From contig JAHFRC010000017.1 in assembly GCA_023259015.1 (NCBI GenBank), positions 1 to 35,091 on the forward strand: 35,091 bases of DNA, in the 5' to 3' direction. Shown here one piece after another: positions 16,217 to 27,535 of this stretch (position 1 is the stretch's first letter; the number at the start of each line of letters is the position of its first letter). Position numbers and translations under genes: made by a program. The stretch comes from Nitrosomonadales bacterium. GTDB lineage: Bacteria > Pseudomonadota > Gammaproteobacteria > Burkholderiales > Gallionellaceae. The notes beneath the pieces were generated by a model. It was given only the letters and a program-made list of their open reading frames with translations. It searched no databases and had not been told where the DNA came from.

Positions 16217-16768
16217 GTATTGGAACCTTGATTATTTTAGAAAGGGTATTTTAAACCACGCTACAGCACGACCACAATATTATTGCCAATCCAATTGCAT
16301 ATGGAAGCCTCTACAAAATCTCAGGATGCTTCACCCGATGCATGGTTGAACCAGCCCGGCCTTCCTGAATTTCTCGTGTTTACATGAATTATGGAAACAC
16401 TATTCTGCCCTTGCGGTCGTGTCCGTTGCCTGCATGAGGTCTGCCGCTTCGTGTGCCAGGTTGGATGGTGGTTTTATGTAGATCGATTGAAAAACGTTCT
16501 ATAAGGGCGGGTGTCAAGGGCGTAACATTTAATCAGTGGGTTGACACAGGTTAGGCATTTACGCCGAATTGGAAATAAACAACTTCTGTTCAGGCAACAG
16601 CGGGCTATAAACACCTTTCCACAGGTTGTAAGCAATAACACATGCCACCTGCAAGAATGCAAAGACAGCCCGGTTGGGTATAGACACACAGACTTTCACC
16701 CCGAAAGTTGTGGTGAACCCACCCCAGTCTTGGGTAAAATGCATTTTCTTTCACGAATGGAAGCGCAC
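16217..16768. other. Divergent spacer between mlaF and xseB
   Basis: About 550 bp with no gene. It must contain the promoters of both operons. A TTGACA at 16532-16537 and a TAAAAT at 16735-16740 are the only promoter-like words noted and neither has a convincing partner. Two short plus frames of 28 codons (starting about 16301) and 37 codons (starting 16391, Cys-rich) have no support. Confidence 0.4.
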
Positions 16769-17011
16769 ATGGCAGGAAAAATTCAGAAAGCACCCAGTTT
16801 TGAGGCGGCGCTAACCGAACTGGAGCAGGTGGTGGCGAAGATGGAAGCGGGGCAACTGCCGCTGGAGGAATCATTGACAGCCTACAAGCGCGGCACCGAA
16901 CTGTTGCAGCAATGCCGTGCGCGCCTGGAAGATGCGCAGCAGCAGGTGCGCGTGTTGGAAGAAGGAACGTTGAAGGCTTTCCAGATGGCGGGAGATGCAG
17001 GCCAGCAGTGA
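16769..17011 (+). CDS. xseB: Exonuclease VII small subunit
   Basis: 80 residues, normal length. XseB joins the large subunit XseA (not in this window) to degrade single-stranded DNA. FEAALTELEQVVAKMEAGQLPLEESLTAYKRGTELLQQCRARLEDAQQQV is the family fold in order, a two-helix hairpin. Start chosen at the ATG at 16769 (MAGK); an ATG 12 nt upstream is possible. The stop overlaps the ispA start. Confidence 0.96.
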   Translation: MAGKIQKAPSFEAALTELEQVVAKMEAGQLPLEESLTAYKRGTELLQQCRARLEDAQQQVRVLEEGTLKAFQMAGDAGQQ

Positions 17012-17925
17012 CTACCCCGGATAGCTTCCAAACCTGGAGCAGCGCTCACCAAGCCCGCTTCGAGAATGTGCTACGCCGCCTGTTGCCGCAGCCGGACATT
17101 GCACCGCAGCGCCTGCACGATGCGATGCGTTACAGCGTGCTGGATGGCGGCAAACGCGTGCGCCCACTGCTGGCCTTCGCCGCGGGCGAACTGGTCGGGG
17201 CGGATATCGCGCGCGTGGACATCGCTGCCACCGCTGTCGAATTGATCCACGCCTATTCGCTGGTGCATGACGACATGCCGTGCATGGATAATGATGTGCT
17301 GCGCCGCGGCAGGCCGACCTGTCACGTCGAATACGATGAGGCCACCGCGCTGCTGGTGGGCGACAGTCTGCAAAGCCTGGCGTTCCAACTACTGGCCGAA
17401 CATACGCTCAACAATGATGCGGCACTCCAATTGGATATGGTCAAGCTGCTGGCCTCTGCTTCCGGCTCGCGCGGCATGGCGGGCGGGCAGGCGATAGATC
17501 TGGATAGCGTGGGCAAGCAACTCTCGCTGCCTGAGCTCGAATTCATGCATATCCACAAGACCGGCGCGCTGATCCGCGCCGCGGTTCTGCTCGGAGCCCA
17601 GTGTGGTTCAGATAAAGGTCGCGGCGTGGCGCTGGATGAGGCGCAACTGGGCCGCCTGCATCATTTCGGCAAGTGTGCCGGGCTGGCCTTTCAGGTGGTG
17701 GACGATGTGCTCGACAGCGAGGCGGATACCGCAACCCTGGGCAAGACCGCGGGCAAGGATGCCAAACAGGACAAACCTACTTATGTCACCCTGCTTGGGG
17801 TGCAGGCCGCAAAAAAAATGGCGGCGGAACTGCATCGTGATGCGCTGGATGCGCTGTCCGGGTTCGGCGCAGGCGCGCGCCGCTTGCGCGAGCTCGCCGA
17901 CTTCATCGTGCTGAGAAAATTCTGA
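17008..17925 (+). CDS. ispA: (2E,6E)-farnesyl diphosphate synthase
   Basis: 305 residues from a GTG at 17008 that overlaps the xseB stop (GTGA). It condenses IPP with DMAPP and GPP to make farnesyl diphosphate for ubiquinone and undecaprenyl carriers. The first Asp-rich motif, DDMPCMDND, is at residues 88-96 and the second, DDVLDSEAD, near residue 231. GGKRVRPLL and [11 protein letters not shown] are conserved. Next to dxs, with which it shares a pathway. Confidence 0.97.
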   Translation: MTTPDSFQTWSSAHQARFENVLRRLLPQPDIAPQRLHDAMRYSVLDGGKRVRPLLAFAAGELVGADIARVDIAATAVELIHAYSLVHDDMPCMDNDVLRRGRPTCHVEYDEATALLVGDSLQSLAFQLLAEHTLNNDAALQLDMVKLLASASGSRGMAGGQAIDLDSVGKQLSLPELEFMHIHKTGALIRAAVLLGAQCGSDKGRGVALDEAQLGRLHHFGKCAGLAFQVVDDVLDSEADTATLGKTAGKDAKQDKPTYVTLLGVQAAKKMAAELHRDALDALSGFGAGARRLRELADFIVLRKF

Positions 17926-19796
17926 TGTATCCGCTGCTCAACACCATCAATACTCCCGACGACTTGCGCCACCTGGAGCGCAAGCAACTGGCGCAACTGG
18001 CGCAAGAGTTGCGCGCCTTTCTGATCGAGTCAGTGAGCAAGACCGGCGGGCACCTATCGTCCAATCTTGGCGCGGTGGAGCTGGCCATCGCATTGCACTA
18101 TGTGTTCAACACGCCGCATGACAAGCTGGTATGGGATGTGGGGCACCAGACCTATGCCCACAAGATTCTCACCGGGCGGCGTGAGGCAATGAAAACCCTG
18201 CGCATGGCGGGCGGCCCTTCCGGTTTTCCCAAACGCGAAGAAAGCCCTTATGATGCCTTTGGCACTGGCCATTCCAGCACCTCTATTTCAGCGGCGCTGG
18301 GCATGGCGGTGGCGGCCAAGCTGGCAGGCACGGACAGCCGCGCGGTCGCCATCATCGGCGATGGCGCGATGACCGGCGGCATGGCGTTCGAGGCGCTCAA
18401 CAATGCCGGGGCGATGAATGCTAACTTGCTGGTCATCCTCAATGACAACGATATGTCCATCTCGCATCCGGTGGGCGCACTCAACAATTACCTGGCCAAG
18501 CTGATGTCCGGGCGTTTCTATGCGACTATGCGGCGCGGCGGCGAAAAGGTGTTGGGCGTGGTGCCGTCGATGCTGGAACTGGCCAAGCGCACTGAGGAAC
18601 ATGTCAAAGGCATGGTGATACCGGGCACCCTGTTCGAGGAATTCGGCTTCAATTACATTGGCCCCATAGACGGCCACGACATGGACGTGTTGACTACAAC
18701 GCTGGGTAATATTCGCAACCTCGAGGGGCCGCAGTTCCTGCATGTGGTTACGCAGAAAGGCAAGGGTTACACACATGCGGAAAAAGATTCTGTGCTGTAC
18801 CACGGCGTCGACAAGTTCGATTCGGTCAACGGTATCGCGCCCAAGGCGGCGAGCAAGCCGACTTACACGCAGATTTTCGGTGCATGGCTATGCGACATGG
18901 CGGCACAGGACGAGCGCCTGATCGGCATTACCCCTGCTATGTGCGAAGGCTCCGGCATGGCCGGGTTCGCGCAGAAATTTCCACAGCGTTTTTTCGATGT
19001 GGGCATCGCCGAACAGCACGCGCTGACCTTCGCTGCCGGGCTGGCATGCGAAGGGCTGAAGCCGATGGTGGCGATCTATTCCACTTTCCTGCAGCGCGCG
19101 TATGACCAGTTGATCCACGACATCGCCATCCAGAACCTGCCGGTCATGCTGGCGATAGACCGGGGCGGGCTGGTCGGCGCCGATGGGGCGACGCACGCTG
19201 GCAGTTTCGACCTGAGTTATCTGCGTTGCATCCCCAATATGACGGTGATGGTGCCGGGCGATGAGAACGAATGCCGCCAGATGCTGTTTACCGCATTTCA
19301 CCTCGATACCCCGAGTGCGGTGCGCTATCCGCGCGGTTGCGGGCCGGGTGTTGCGCCGCAGAAGGAAATGCAGGCGCTGCCCGTCGGCCGTGGCGAGTTG
19401 CGCCGTGCAGGCAAGAATATCGCCATCCTGGCTTTCGGTTCCATGCTCGCACCCGTACTGGGTGCGGCTGAACAGCTTGATGCCACGGTCGCCAACATGC
19501 GCTTCGTCAAACCGCTGGATGAGAAATTGATATTGAATCTGGCGCGCGAACATGATTTGCTGGTGACGGTGGAAGAAAATGTAATACAGGGTGGTGCGGG
19601 CAGCGCCGTGGCAGAATGCTTGCAATATTACGGTATGGCGGCACCGCTGCTGCATCTCGGCCTGCCGGACGAATTTCTGGAACATGGCGACCCTACGCAA
19701 ATGCTTGCCGCTTGCGGCCTGGACGCTGCCGGAATTATTGCTTCCATACGGCGTAGAATATCGGACGCTGATAAGCCGTCATTCCGGATTACATAA
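17925..19796 (+). CDS. dxs: 1-deoxy-D-xylulose-5-phosphate synthase
   Basis: 623 residues. Thiamine-diphosphate enzyme that makes DXP from pyruvate and glyceraldehyde-3-phosphate, the first step of the MEP isoprenoid route. Visible are [31 protein letters not shown], the TPP motif [18 protein letters not shown], and [15 protein letters not shown] carrying the catalytic Glu of the transketolase fold, then the C-terminal domain. The ATG shares the last A of the ispA stop, so the two genes are translationally coupled. Confidence 0.98.
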   Translation: MYPLLNTINTPDDLRHLERKQLAQLAQELRAFLIESVSKTGGHLSSNLGAVELAIALHYVFNTPHDKLVWDVGHQTYAHKILTGRREAMKTLRMAGGPSGFPKREESPYDAFGTGHSSTSISAALGMAVAAKLAGTDSRAVAIIGDGAMTGGMAFEALNNAGAMNANLLVILNDNDMSISHPVGALNNYLAKLMSGRFYATMRRGGEKVLGVVPSMLELAKRTEEHVKGMVIPGTLFEEFGFNYIGPIDGHDMDVLTTTLGNIRNLEGPQFLHVVTQKGKGYTHAEKDSVLYHGVDKFDSVNGIAPKAASKPTYTQIFGAWLCDMAAQDERLIGITPAMCEGSGMAGFAQKFPQRFFDVGIAEQHALTFAAGLACEGLKPMVAIYSTFLQRAYDQLIHDIAIQNLPVMLAIDRGGLVGADGATHAGSFDLSYLRCIPNMTVMVPGDENECRQMLFTAFHLDTPSAVRYPRGCGPGVAPQKEMQALPVGRGELRRAGKNIAILAFGSMLAPVLGAAEQLDATVANMRFVKPLDEKLILNLAREHDLLVTVEENVIQGGAGSAVAECLQYYGMAAPLLHLGLPDEFLEHGDPTQMLAACGLDAAGIIASIRRRISDADKPSFRIT

Positions 19797-19808
19797 AAAG
19801 ATACAACC

Positions 19809-20618
19809 ATGGATACCCCAAAGCCCATTGCCGATGTGCAAAACCTGGCTGATACGCGCCATCTGGCGATCAACAAGGTCGGCATCAAAGGGATCCGCCA
19901 TCCGGTCGTCGTCAGGGACAAGAGTGCGGGCGGGGTGCAGCACACCATCGCCACCTTCAACATGTATGTGCATCTGCCGCACAATTTCAAGGGCACACAC
20001 ATGTCGCGCTTCGTCGAAATACTCAATCAGCACGGGCGGGAGATTTCGGTAGAGTCATTCGAAAGCATCCTGCGTGAGATGGTCGAGAAACTGGAGGCGC
20101 AATCCGGCTATATCGAGATGGCCTTCCCCTATTTCATCAACAAGACCGCACCGGTATCCGGAGTGCAAAGCCTGCTCGATTACGATGTTATCTTCATCGG
20201 CGAAATCGTCAACGGCCAATACCATTTCACCATGCGAGTGCAGGTGCCGGTCACCAGCCTGTGCCCCTGCTCCAAAAAAATTTCCGAGCGCGGTGCGCAC
20301 AACCAGCGCTCGCATGTCACCATCACCGTGCGTACTAACAGTTCTGTGTGGATAGAAGAAGTGGTGCGTTACGCCGAAGAACAGGCATCGTGCGAGCTGT
20401 ATGGGCTGCTCAAACGTCCGGATGAAAAGTTTGTCACCGAGCGCGCCTACGACAACCCGAAATTCGTCGAAGACATGGTGCGCGATGTCGCGGCGGCGCT
20501 GAGCCTCGACGAACGCGTTGACGCGTATGTGGTGGAGTCTGAGAATTTTGAATCTATCCATAACCATTCCGCATATGCATTGATTGAAAGAGATAAAACG
20601 GAGAAGAGGGAAGGGTAA
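19809..20618 (+). CDS. folE2: GTP cyclohydrolase FolE2 (type IB)
   Basis: 269 residues. Converts GTP to 7,8-dihydroneopterin triphosphate for folate. The T-fold segment [22 protein letters not shown] holds the Cys-Pro-Cys at 152-154, part of the metal site of type IB enzymes, and a conserved Glu/His set lies in [13 protein letters not shown]. Type IB works with several metals and in some bacteria is used under zinc limitation. The tail [10 protein letters not shown] comes from a polypurine repeat-like sequence that runs past the stop. 12 nt after dxs. Confidence 0.96.
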   Translation: MDTPKPIADVQNLADTRHLAINKVGIKGIRHPVVVRDKSAGGVQHTIATFNMYVHLPHNFKGTHMSRFVEILNQHGREISVESFESILREMVEKLEAQSGYIEMAFPYFINKTAPVSGVQSLLDYDVIFIGEIVNGQYHFTMRVQVPVTSLCPCSKKISERGAHNQRSHVTITVRTNSSVWIEEVVRYAEEQASCELYGLLKRPDEKFVTERAYDNPKFVEDMVRDVAAALSLDERVDAYVVESENFESIHNHSAYALIERDKTEKREG

Positions 20619-20676
20619 AGGGAGAAGGGAAGAAGCAGAGCGCGAAGCGCACCACCCTTTCCCCTTATCCTTTCTC
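20601..20676. repeat. Purine/pyrimidine imperfect inverted repeat
   Basis: A purine-rich run (20601-20632) is followed by GCGC GAA GCGC (20640-20650) and a pyrimidine-rich run (20654-20676), giving an imperfect hairpin. It spans the end of folE2 and the start of the amidotransferase gene. It is probably a dispersed repeat that replaced the original folE2 end. Confidence 0.5.
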
Positions 20677-20684
20677 AAAAAATC

Positions 20685-21392
20685 ATGAAACCCGTCGCCA
20701 TATTCCGCCACACCGCCACCGAAGGCCCCGGCTATTTCACCGAGTTTCTCCACGAACGCAGCATTCCGTGGCAGCTCATCCGGATCGATGCGGGCGATGC
20801 CGTGCCGCAAGATGCAGGCGTTTATTCCGGCCTGGTGTTCATGGGCGGGCCGATGAGTGTAAACGATGACCTGCCGTGGATAGCGCAGGCGCTTGCGCTT
20901 ATCCGCAATGCCGTGGCGCTGGACGTTCCCGTACTGGGCCATTGCCTGGGGGGGCAGATGATGGCCAAGGCGTTGGGTGGAATAGTGACGCGCAACCCGG
21001 TCAAGGAGATCGGCTGGGGCGAAACAATCGTATCCGACAACGTCCAGGCGCATGCATGGTTCGGCGGCATCCGGTCATTCGAGGCATTCCACTGGCACGG
21101 CGAAACCTTCAGCCTGCCGCAAGGTGCGGTTCATCTGTTATCCAGCGCGCACTGCATCAACCAGGCTTTTGTACTGGGCAAGCATCTCGCCCTGCAATGC
21201 CATGTGGAAATGACCGCAGAAATGATCAGGAACTGGTGTGCGGTGGGCGCAGATGAAATCGCCGCTGCTTCAAACAGCCCGGCCGTACAGTCTGCCAAAA
21301 CCATGCAGTCGCAAATGGTGGACAAGTTGCCGCAACTGCATTCTGCAGCGCGGCAACTTTATCAACGCTGGGTTGCAGGGTTGGTTTCTTAA
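20685..21392 (+). CDS. Class I glutamine amidotransferase-like protein
   Basis: 235 residues. The catalytic triad is readable: nucleophile Cys87 in GHCLGGQ, with His173 and Glu175 in QCHVEMT. MGGPMSVND matches the GMP-synthase-like subfamily. Such stand-alone proteins hydrolyse glutamine or a gamma-glutamyl compound; the substrate here is unknown. It begins 66 nt after folE2 and may be read through from the dxs operon, with no functional link evident. Confidence 0.88.
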   Translation: MKPVAIFRHTATEGPGYFTEFLHERSIPWQLIRIDAGDAVPQDAGVYSGLVFMGGPMSVNDDLPWIAQALALIRNAVALDVPVLGHCLGGQMMAKALGGIVTRNPVKEIGWGETIVSDNVQAHAWFGGIRSFEAFHWHGETFSLPQGAVHLLSSAHCINQAFVLGKHLALQCHVEMTAEMIRNWCAVGADEIAAASNSPAVQSAKTMQSQMVDKLPQLHSAARQLYQRWVAGLVS

Positions 21393-21550
21393 GGGCGCCT
21401 CTAAAAAGTTCAGGGTTCACCCAAATACAAGTACAAGGTGCGGGAAATTTTGCCGCGCTGCATGTTCGGTCAACTCGGCTTGGCCGTAGGCATGGAAGTT
21501 TTTGCCCAGGTAAAAAGCGTGGTATTGATAGCTTGATAACCCTGAATTCC

Positions 21551-21688
21551 ATATGAACCACGAAAAGCACAAAGGCGACGAAGCGGGACAATGGGTTAAC
21601 AAGTTTGATTCACCGGCTGGTGATTGCACAATACTATGCAACTCTTTTCTAAATTTTCTTGTTCTCTTCGTGTTCTTCATGGTGAACT
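21551..21688. repeat. Imperfect inverted repeat in the spacer before groEL
   Basis: AACCACGAAAAGCACAAAGG (near 21555) and the reverse complement of a stretch near 21660-21688 (TTCACCATGAAGAACACGAA) are alike. The pair resembles a common dispersed bacterial repeat. No gene is seen in 21393-21718. Confidence 0.4.
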
Positions 21689-21718
21689 GTTTTTCGGGAT
21701 AATTTTTATACTGAGGAG

Positions 21719-21756
21719 CAAAAAGACAAACCCCCGCACAAGGCGGGGGTTTGTCT
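21719..21756 (-). terminator. Rho-independent terminator of groESL
   Basis: A 14-bp perfect stem, 21724-21737 with 21743-21756 (AGACAAACCCCCGC), and a 5-nt loop. On the minus strand it is followed by TTTT. It starts 28 nt after the groEL stop. The mirror side may also stop plus-strand reads. Confidence 0.92.
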
Positions 21757-21783
21757 TGTTATTGCAAGGATAGCTTGCGGCAA

Positions 21784-23463
<1,680 letters not shown>

Positions 23464-23754
23464 TTAGGCTTCGACTACGCCAATGATGTCGTCTTCGCGC
23501 ATGGTCATATATTCCTGGCCATCCATCTTGAATGTCTGGCCGGCGTATTTGCCAAATAACACCTTGTCGCCGACTTTCACATTCATCGGGCGTAACTTGC
23601 CGTCATCGCCGATTTTGCCGTTACCCACGGCGATTATTTCACCCTGGTCGGGTTTCTCGGCGGCTGCATCAGGAATCACGATTCCTGATGCGGTCTTGCG
23701 CTCTTCTTCCAGGCGTTTAACAATCACACGGTCGTGTAAGGGGCGAACTTTCAT
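23464..23754 (-). CDS. groES: 10 kDa co-chaperonin GroES
   Basis: 96 residues. [21 protein letters not shown], the mobile-loop [15 protein letters not shown], and [14 protein letters not shown] are typical. It caps the GroEL cavity. First gene of the groESL operon. It follows a ~160-nt structured leader and has an AGGAG ribosome site. Confidence 0.99.
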   Translation of the reverse strand: MKVRPLHDRVIVKRLEEERKTASGIVIPDAAAEKPDQGEIIAVGNGKIGDDGKLRPMNVKVGDKVLFGKYAGQTFKMDGQEYMTMREDDIIGVVEA

Positions 23755-23800
23755 ATTTTTTCTCCTGAAGACAATTGGTTAAGTTAAAAGCGGCGCTGCT

Positions 23801-23913
23801 GGATGGCTTTGCATAGCCATCCGGCTTGGCTGTCAAAAAACGCCAGCCAAGTTAACCCGCCATGGGTGCGCCGTAGTTGTAACCGGCTAAAGCCGGAGCA
23901 GCCACGCAGGCTG
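23801..23913 (-). promoter_or_regulatory. groES 5' leader with four consecutive hairpins
   Basis: Between CIRCE and groES the transcribed leader contains four stems. They are 23801-23822 (GGATGGCT/AGCCATCC, 8 bp), 23825-23851 (CTTGGCTG/CAGCCAAG, 8 bp), 23883-23896 (CCGGCT AA AGCCGG) and 23899-23913 (CAGCC/GGCTG). On the minus strand the second hairpin loop includes TTTTTT. A long structured leader is unusual for groES; thermosensor or attenuation roles are speculative. The third stem resembles the hairpins of the flgM element. Confidence 0.5.
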
Positions 23914-23915
23914 GT

Positions 23916-23942
23916 TTAGCACTCGCCGTTAACGAGTGCTAA
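23916..23942 (-). promoter_or_regulatory. CIRCE operator (HrcA binding site)
   Basis: Perfect TTAGCACTC-N9-GAGTGCTAA. The position, next to the -10 box and at the transcription start, fits repression by HrcA. hrcA is not in this window. Confidence 0.97.
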
Positions 23943-23970
23943 TGATATGGGCTTGGCGTGTTGATTGCAA
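23942..23970 (-). promoter_or_regulatory. groESL promoter (sigma-70 with overlapping sigma-32 match)
   Basis: Minus strand: TTGCAA (23965-23970), 17 bp, TATCAT (23942-23947). The overlapping CTTGCAA, 13 bp, CCCATAT also fits a sigma-32 heat-shock promoter (consensus CTTGAA-N11-16-CCCCATNT). Both feed the same leader behind CIRCE. The two readings were compared by eye only. Confidence 0.75.
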
Positions 23971-24025
23971 GGGGAGATTAAAAATTCTGCGTGAGGCTGG
24001 TTCGGATAATACCAATGTATGTCGG

Positions 24026-25519
24026 TTAATGCGTTTCCTGGTTGATGGGAGATTTATCCGGTTCACCCTCTTCCAGAATGGCCAGCGCCCGTTCCGGAGC
24101 CATCCCTTGCCGATAGTGCCGATCCGCCGTCAGCGCTTCATACACATCGGCCACAGCCAGGATTTTTGCCATGAATGGGATTTCATTTTTATCCAATCCG
24201 CTGGGGTAACCTGAGCCGTCGAGATATTCGTGGTGAGAAGAGGCGATCAGCGGTACACCGCGATATTTCCGGGCAAAATAAATTTTTTCGAGGATGTCGT
24301 TGGTGATTGTTGCATGTTGTTTCATGTGCGCATATTCGGGGGCATCCAATTTGCCGTTTTTCTTGAGGACGCAATCGTCAACACCAATCTTGCCGTAGTC
24401 GTGCAGGATTGCAGATACCCGCAACACGTCGAGATCTGTTTCTGTAAAACCCATCAGGCTGCCAATTCCCGTGGCGTATTTGGCAACCCGGATGGAATGG
24501 CCGGCCGTCAGGGTGTCGCGCGCATCGATTGAGGCCGCCAAAACTTCCAGGATGCTGTGGAATTGCCGGTCGCTGTCCTTGAGCGGCATCGCGTTCTCGA
24601 TGGCAATCGAAATGATGCCGGCGATATTGGTTAGCATCTCGATATCCTGTTCACCGAAATCTCCGGTTAGCTTGTTGATTGCCTGTATGGCTCCCAATGC
24701 GTCGCCGTTGGAACCTTGAAGCGGTATGCACAATATATTCCGGGTGTAGTAACCGGTTTGCTTGTCGAATGAGGGATCGAAGCGTGGGTCGGCATGTGCG
24801 TCTGGAACCAGCAGTGTCTGATTGACCAGGGTAGCCAACCCGGCAATGCCGAGCTTTACCGTCAGGGTGATCTTTGCTCCTTCAATGCCTTCTGAATACA
24901 GCGCTACCAGTTGGCCGCCAGCCTTGTCCATTACGAAAATCGAGCTGCGGTCAAAGGCAATGTGTCCGCGCAAGACTGCCATCTCATCGCAGGCCTGTTG
25001 CGCATCAAGCGCACCATCGTATAAGAGTTTGCCCAGCCGCTGCACTGCGGTGGCGAAAATCCCCTCATCTTTCTGGGTAAACCGCCCGGTTTTCTTGTTC
25101 AGCAACTCCGCGCCGCCGAGCACCGTGCCGTCACTGTAGATGATCGGGGAAGCCAAGATGCTGTCGGTTTTGTATCCCGTCAGGTCGTCAACGCTCGAAT
25201 TAAAATAGGGGTGTTGATGGGCATTGACGATGTTCAGTGTTTTGCGCTGAAGAATGGAAGCGCCGACGATACCCATCCGCAGCGGCACAACGATGGCATT
25301 GCCTTCGATTCCCTGGGCAAAACATGCGCGCAATTGCATGGTCTCCCAGTCCATGAGGAACATGGTGCTGCGGTCGGTGCCCAGCAATTCAGATACCGCG
25401 CGCATGACGATATCCGGCAAGCGGGAAATATCGCGCTCCGTGCCCACCCTGCGCTGTATTTCCATGAGTTGCCGATAGTTGCGGTGCAGTTCGTCCATAG
25501 CTTGATGGTTGTTTTGCAT
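24026..25519 (-). CDS. GAF-GAF-HD-GYP domain protein (probable c-di-GMP phosphodiesterase)
   Basis: About 497 residues from the ATG at 25519, which has a GGAG 9 nt upstream. An ATG at 25564 would add 15 residues and has no ribosome site. Two GAF sensor domains (about residues 15-160 and 175-315) are followed by an HD-GYP domain. HD-GYP signatures are AGHSIRVA, HDYGKIGV and HHEYLDGSGYPSGL, so the metal and GYP residues are intact and it is probably active. HD-GYP proteins hydrolyse cyclic di-GMP to pGpG or GMP and so affect motility and biofilm. The ligand of the GAF domains is unknown. The conserved small-protein gene upstream may form one transcript with it. Confidence 0.9.
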   Translation of the reverse strand: MQNNHQAMDELHRNYRQLMEIQRRVGTERDISRLPDIVMRAVSELLGTDRSTMFLMDWETMQLRACFAQGIEGNAIVVPLRMGIVGASILQRKTLNIVNAHQHPYFNSSVDDLTGYKTDSILASPIIYSDGTVLGGAELLNKKTGRFTQKDEGIFATAVQRLGKLLYDGALDAQQACDEMAVLRGHIAFDRSSIFVMDKAGGQLVALYSEGIEGAKITLTVKLGIAGLATLVNQTLLVPDAHADPRFDPSFDKQTGYYTRNILCIPLQGSNGDALGAIQAINKLTGDFGEQDIEMLTNIAGIISIAIENAMPLKDSDRQFHSILEVLAASIDARDTLTAGHSIRVAKYATGIGSLMGFTETDLDVLRVSAILHDYGKIGVDDCVLKKNGKLDAPEYAHMKQHATITNDILEKIYFARKYRGVPLIASSHHEYLDGSGYPSGLDKNEIPFMAKILAVADVYEALTADRHYRQGMAPERALAILEEGEPDKSPINQETH

Positions 25520-25713
25520 TGCCGCCATCTCCTTTGTGCCCGGTACAGACAGCCTTTCTGCCATGGATATGCTGGGTTATATAGGCGCCGGGTGAAATAC
25601 ATCATTCGCCTTGCGATACTATAGTGGCATGCAACCAAACATGTTGCAACGAGTGCCCTGCGCCCTGTCCTGTGAGCCCTTGTGGCAAGGCATCCTGTGA
25701 AGGGTGGATCCAG

Positions 25714-26046
25714 TTACACCTTCTCGTCAATATGATCCGCCATATCGCCGCCCCGCTGCCTGTTTTTTCGTCGCTCCACTCCTGAACGAAGCTCTTCCAG
25801 AATGGATTGATGCGTAACACGGCGGCAGTATGCCCGGCGTTCCTGAAATGGTTTTTCCTGCCGTCTCTCGATTTCTGTGGTTGTGCCGGGAGGTATTTCA
25901 TGCTGGGCACGTTGCGGGTGTGACACCAGAGGTGGCAAGGTGCGTTCCTGCACCGGTTTGGCAGGCTTGACCATGGAAACCTCATTTGGAGTCCATCTGT
26001 CCGCTACTCCGGTTGCGGGTGGGGGAAGGCTCGGTACGTACTTCAT
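25714..26046 (-). CDS. Conserved small basic protein of unknown function
   Basis: 110 residues, Pro- and Arg/Lys/Glu-rich. Basic segments include ERRQEKPFQERRAYCRRVTH and LRSGVERRKNRQRGGD, and it ends DMADHIDEKV. It lacks a signal peptide or membrane segment. From memory, a short protein with an RRxxCRRVTHQ segment occurs in relatives, but no function is known to me. No clear ribosome site is seen at 26046; the true start could be internal. It precedes the HD-GYP gene on the same strand, about 195 nt away. Confidence 0.55.
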   Translation of the reverse strand: MKYVPSLPPPATGVADRWTPNEVSMVKPAKPVQERTLPPLVSHPQRAQHEIPPGTTTEIERRQEKPFQERRAYCRRVTHQSILEELRSGVERRKNRQRGGDMADHIDEKV

Positions 26047-26224
26047 GGAGTTCCAGCCAAATAATACTTGGATGCCGTTCTCATAAGCAACCTCCTTAAG
26101 ATGGTAATGTTAAGTCCATTTCTGCTTGCTGTCTTCACTCTTCCTTTGCAATACCACTCCCGGCTATTGTCTGTAATAGTGTCAATGGTGTAAAAAGCCC
26201 ATTCGACAACCTTGTTACTTAATT

Positions 26225-27535
26225 ATGCCTAACGCTGATTTGCTTGCCCGCTCCCTCTCTTCCGTATGGCATCCTTGCACGCAAATGAAGCGGCATGAAG
26301 CCTTGCCGCTGGTGCCCATTGCGCGCGGGGAGGGGGTGTGGCTCTACGATTTTGAGGGCAGGCGTTATCTGGATGCGGTGAGTTCCTGGTGGGTGAATTT
26401 GTTTGGGCACTGCAATCTGCGCATCAACGCCGCAATAACCGAGCAGCTCGGAAAGCTTGAGCATGTGATGCTGGCGGGGTTTACGCATGAGCCGGTGGTG
26501 CAGCTTTCGGAGCGGTTGGCGCAACTGGCGCCGGCAGGTTTGGGGCATTGTTTCTATGCTTCGGACGGGGCGTCAGCGACGGAAATTGCGCTGAAGATGA
26601 GCGCGCATTACTGGCGCAACCTGGGCAAGCCGCAAAAAACCGGTTTCATCAGCCTGCAAAACAGTTATCACGGCGAGACGCTGGGCGCGCTGTCGGTGAC
26701 GGATGTGGCGCTGTTCCGCGATGCCTACGGCGCGCTGCTGAAACAGAACGCCACGGTGGCAAGCCCGGACTGGCGTAATGCGGAGGCGGGTGAAAGTGCC
26801 GCAGATTATGCGCTACGCTGCGCGGACATGCTGGAAGCGCATTTGCGGCAGCATCATGACATTGCCGCCTTCATCGTGGAGCCTTTGGTGCAGGGCGCGG
26901 CAGGTATGGCGATGTATCACCCGGCTTATCTGCAAAGAGTGGGCGAGTTGTGCAGCCAATATGGAGTACATTTCATCGCCGATGAAATAGCCGTGGGCAT
27001 GGGGCGCACGGGAACGATGTTTGCGTGCGAACAAGCCGACATTCGCCCTGACTTTCTGCTACTGTCCAAGGGCATCAGCGGCGGTTATCTGCCGCTGTCG
27101 GTGGTGATGGCCACCGATGAAATTTATCGGGCGTTTTATGCCGACGAGGCGGCGCGCGGCTTTCTGCACTCGCACTCCTACACCGGCAACCCGCTGGCCT
27201 GCCGTGCGGCGCTGGCCACGCTGGATATTTTCGTACAGGACGATGTCTTATCCGCCAATCGTCGCAAAGCCGCCTATTTAAACCGTATTGCCGCGCCGTT
27301 GCGCGAACATCCCAGGGTGCGGAACTTTCGCAACATAGGCATGATCTGGGCGTTTGAGGTGGAGAGCCAGCATCCAGATTTTGCGCAACGCTGCTTCGCG
27401 CTTGCGCTGCAACGGGAATTGCTGCTGCGCCCGATGGGTAATACGGTGTATTTCATGCCACCGTATGTGATTGGAGAGGAAGAAATGCAAATACTGGTAA
27501 CGCGCACGCTGGACATCGTGGAGGTGCTGGCATGA
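26225..27535 (+). CDS. bioA: Adenosylmethionine-8-amino-7-oxononanoate aminotransferase
   Basis: 436 residues. PLP enzyme that turns KAPA into DAPA using S-adenosylmethionine as amino donor (biotin pathway). Shown by SSWWVNLFGHCN (BioA-specific start), GASATEIALKM, the PLP lysine in LLLSKGISGGYLPLS, and the HSYTGNPLACRAAL motif. Biotin genes bioF, bioD and bioB are not adjacent. The dacB start overlaps its stop codon (ATGA). Confidence 0.96.
   Translation: MPNADLLARSLSSVWHPCTQMKRHEALPLVPIARGEGVWLYDFEGRRYLDAVSSWWVNLFGHCNLRINAAITEQLGKLEHVMLAGFTHEPVVQLSERLAQLAPAGLGHCFYASDGASATEIALKMSAHYWRNLGKPQKTGFISLQNSYHGETLGALSVTDVALFRDAYGALLKQNATVASPDWRNAEAGESAADYALRCADMLEAHLRQHHDIAAFIVEPLVQGAAGMAMYHPAYLQRVGELCSQYGVHFIADEIAVGMGRTGTMFACEQADIRPDFLLLSKGISGGYLPLSVVMATDEIYRAFYADEAARGFLHSHSYTGNPLACRAALATLDIFVQDDVLSANRRKAAYLNRIAAPLREHPRVRNFRNIGMIWAFEVESQHPDFAQRCFALALQRELLLRPMGNTVYFMPPYVIGEEEMQILVTRTLDIVEVLA

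Noticed and set aside
16391-16504. Short Cys-rich plus frame (37 codons, METLFCPCGRV)
   Set aside because: No ribosome site and no family support; likely chance.
21417-21680. 87-codon minus frame upstream of the amidotransferase end
   Set aside because: Translated repeat-like DNA (KNTKRTRKF and similar), not a gene family.
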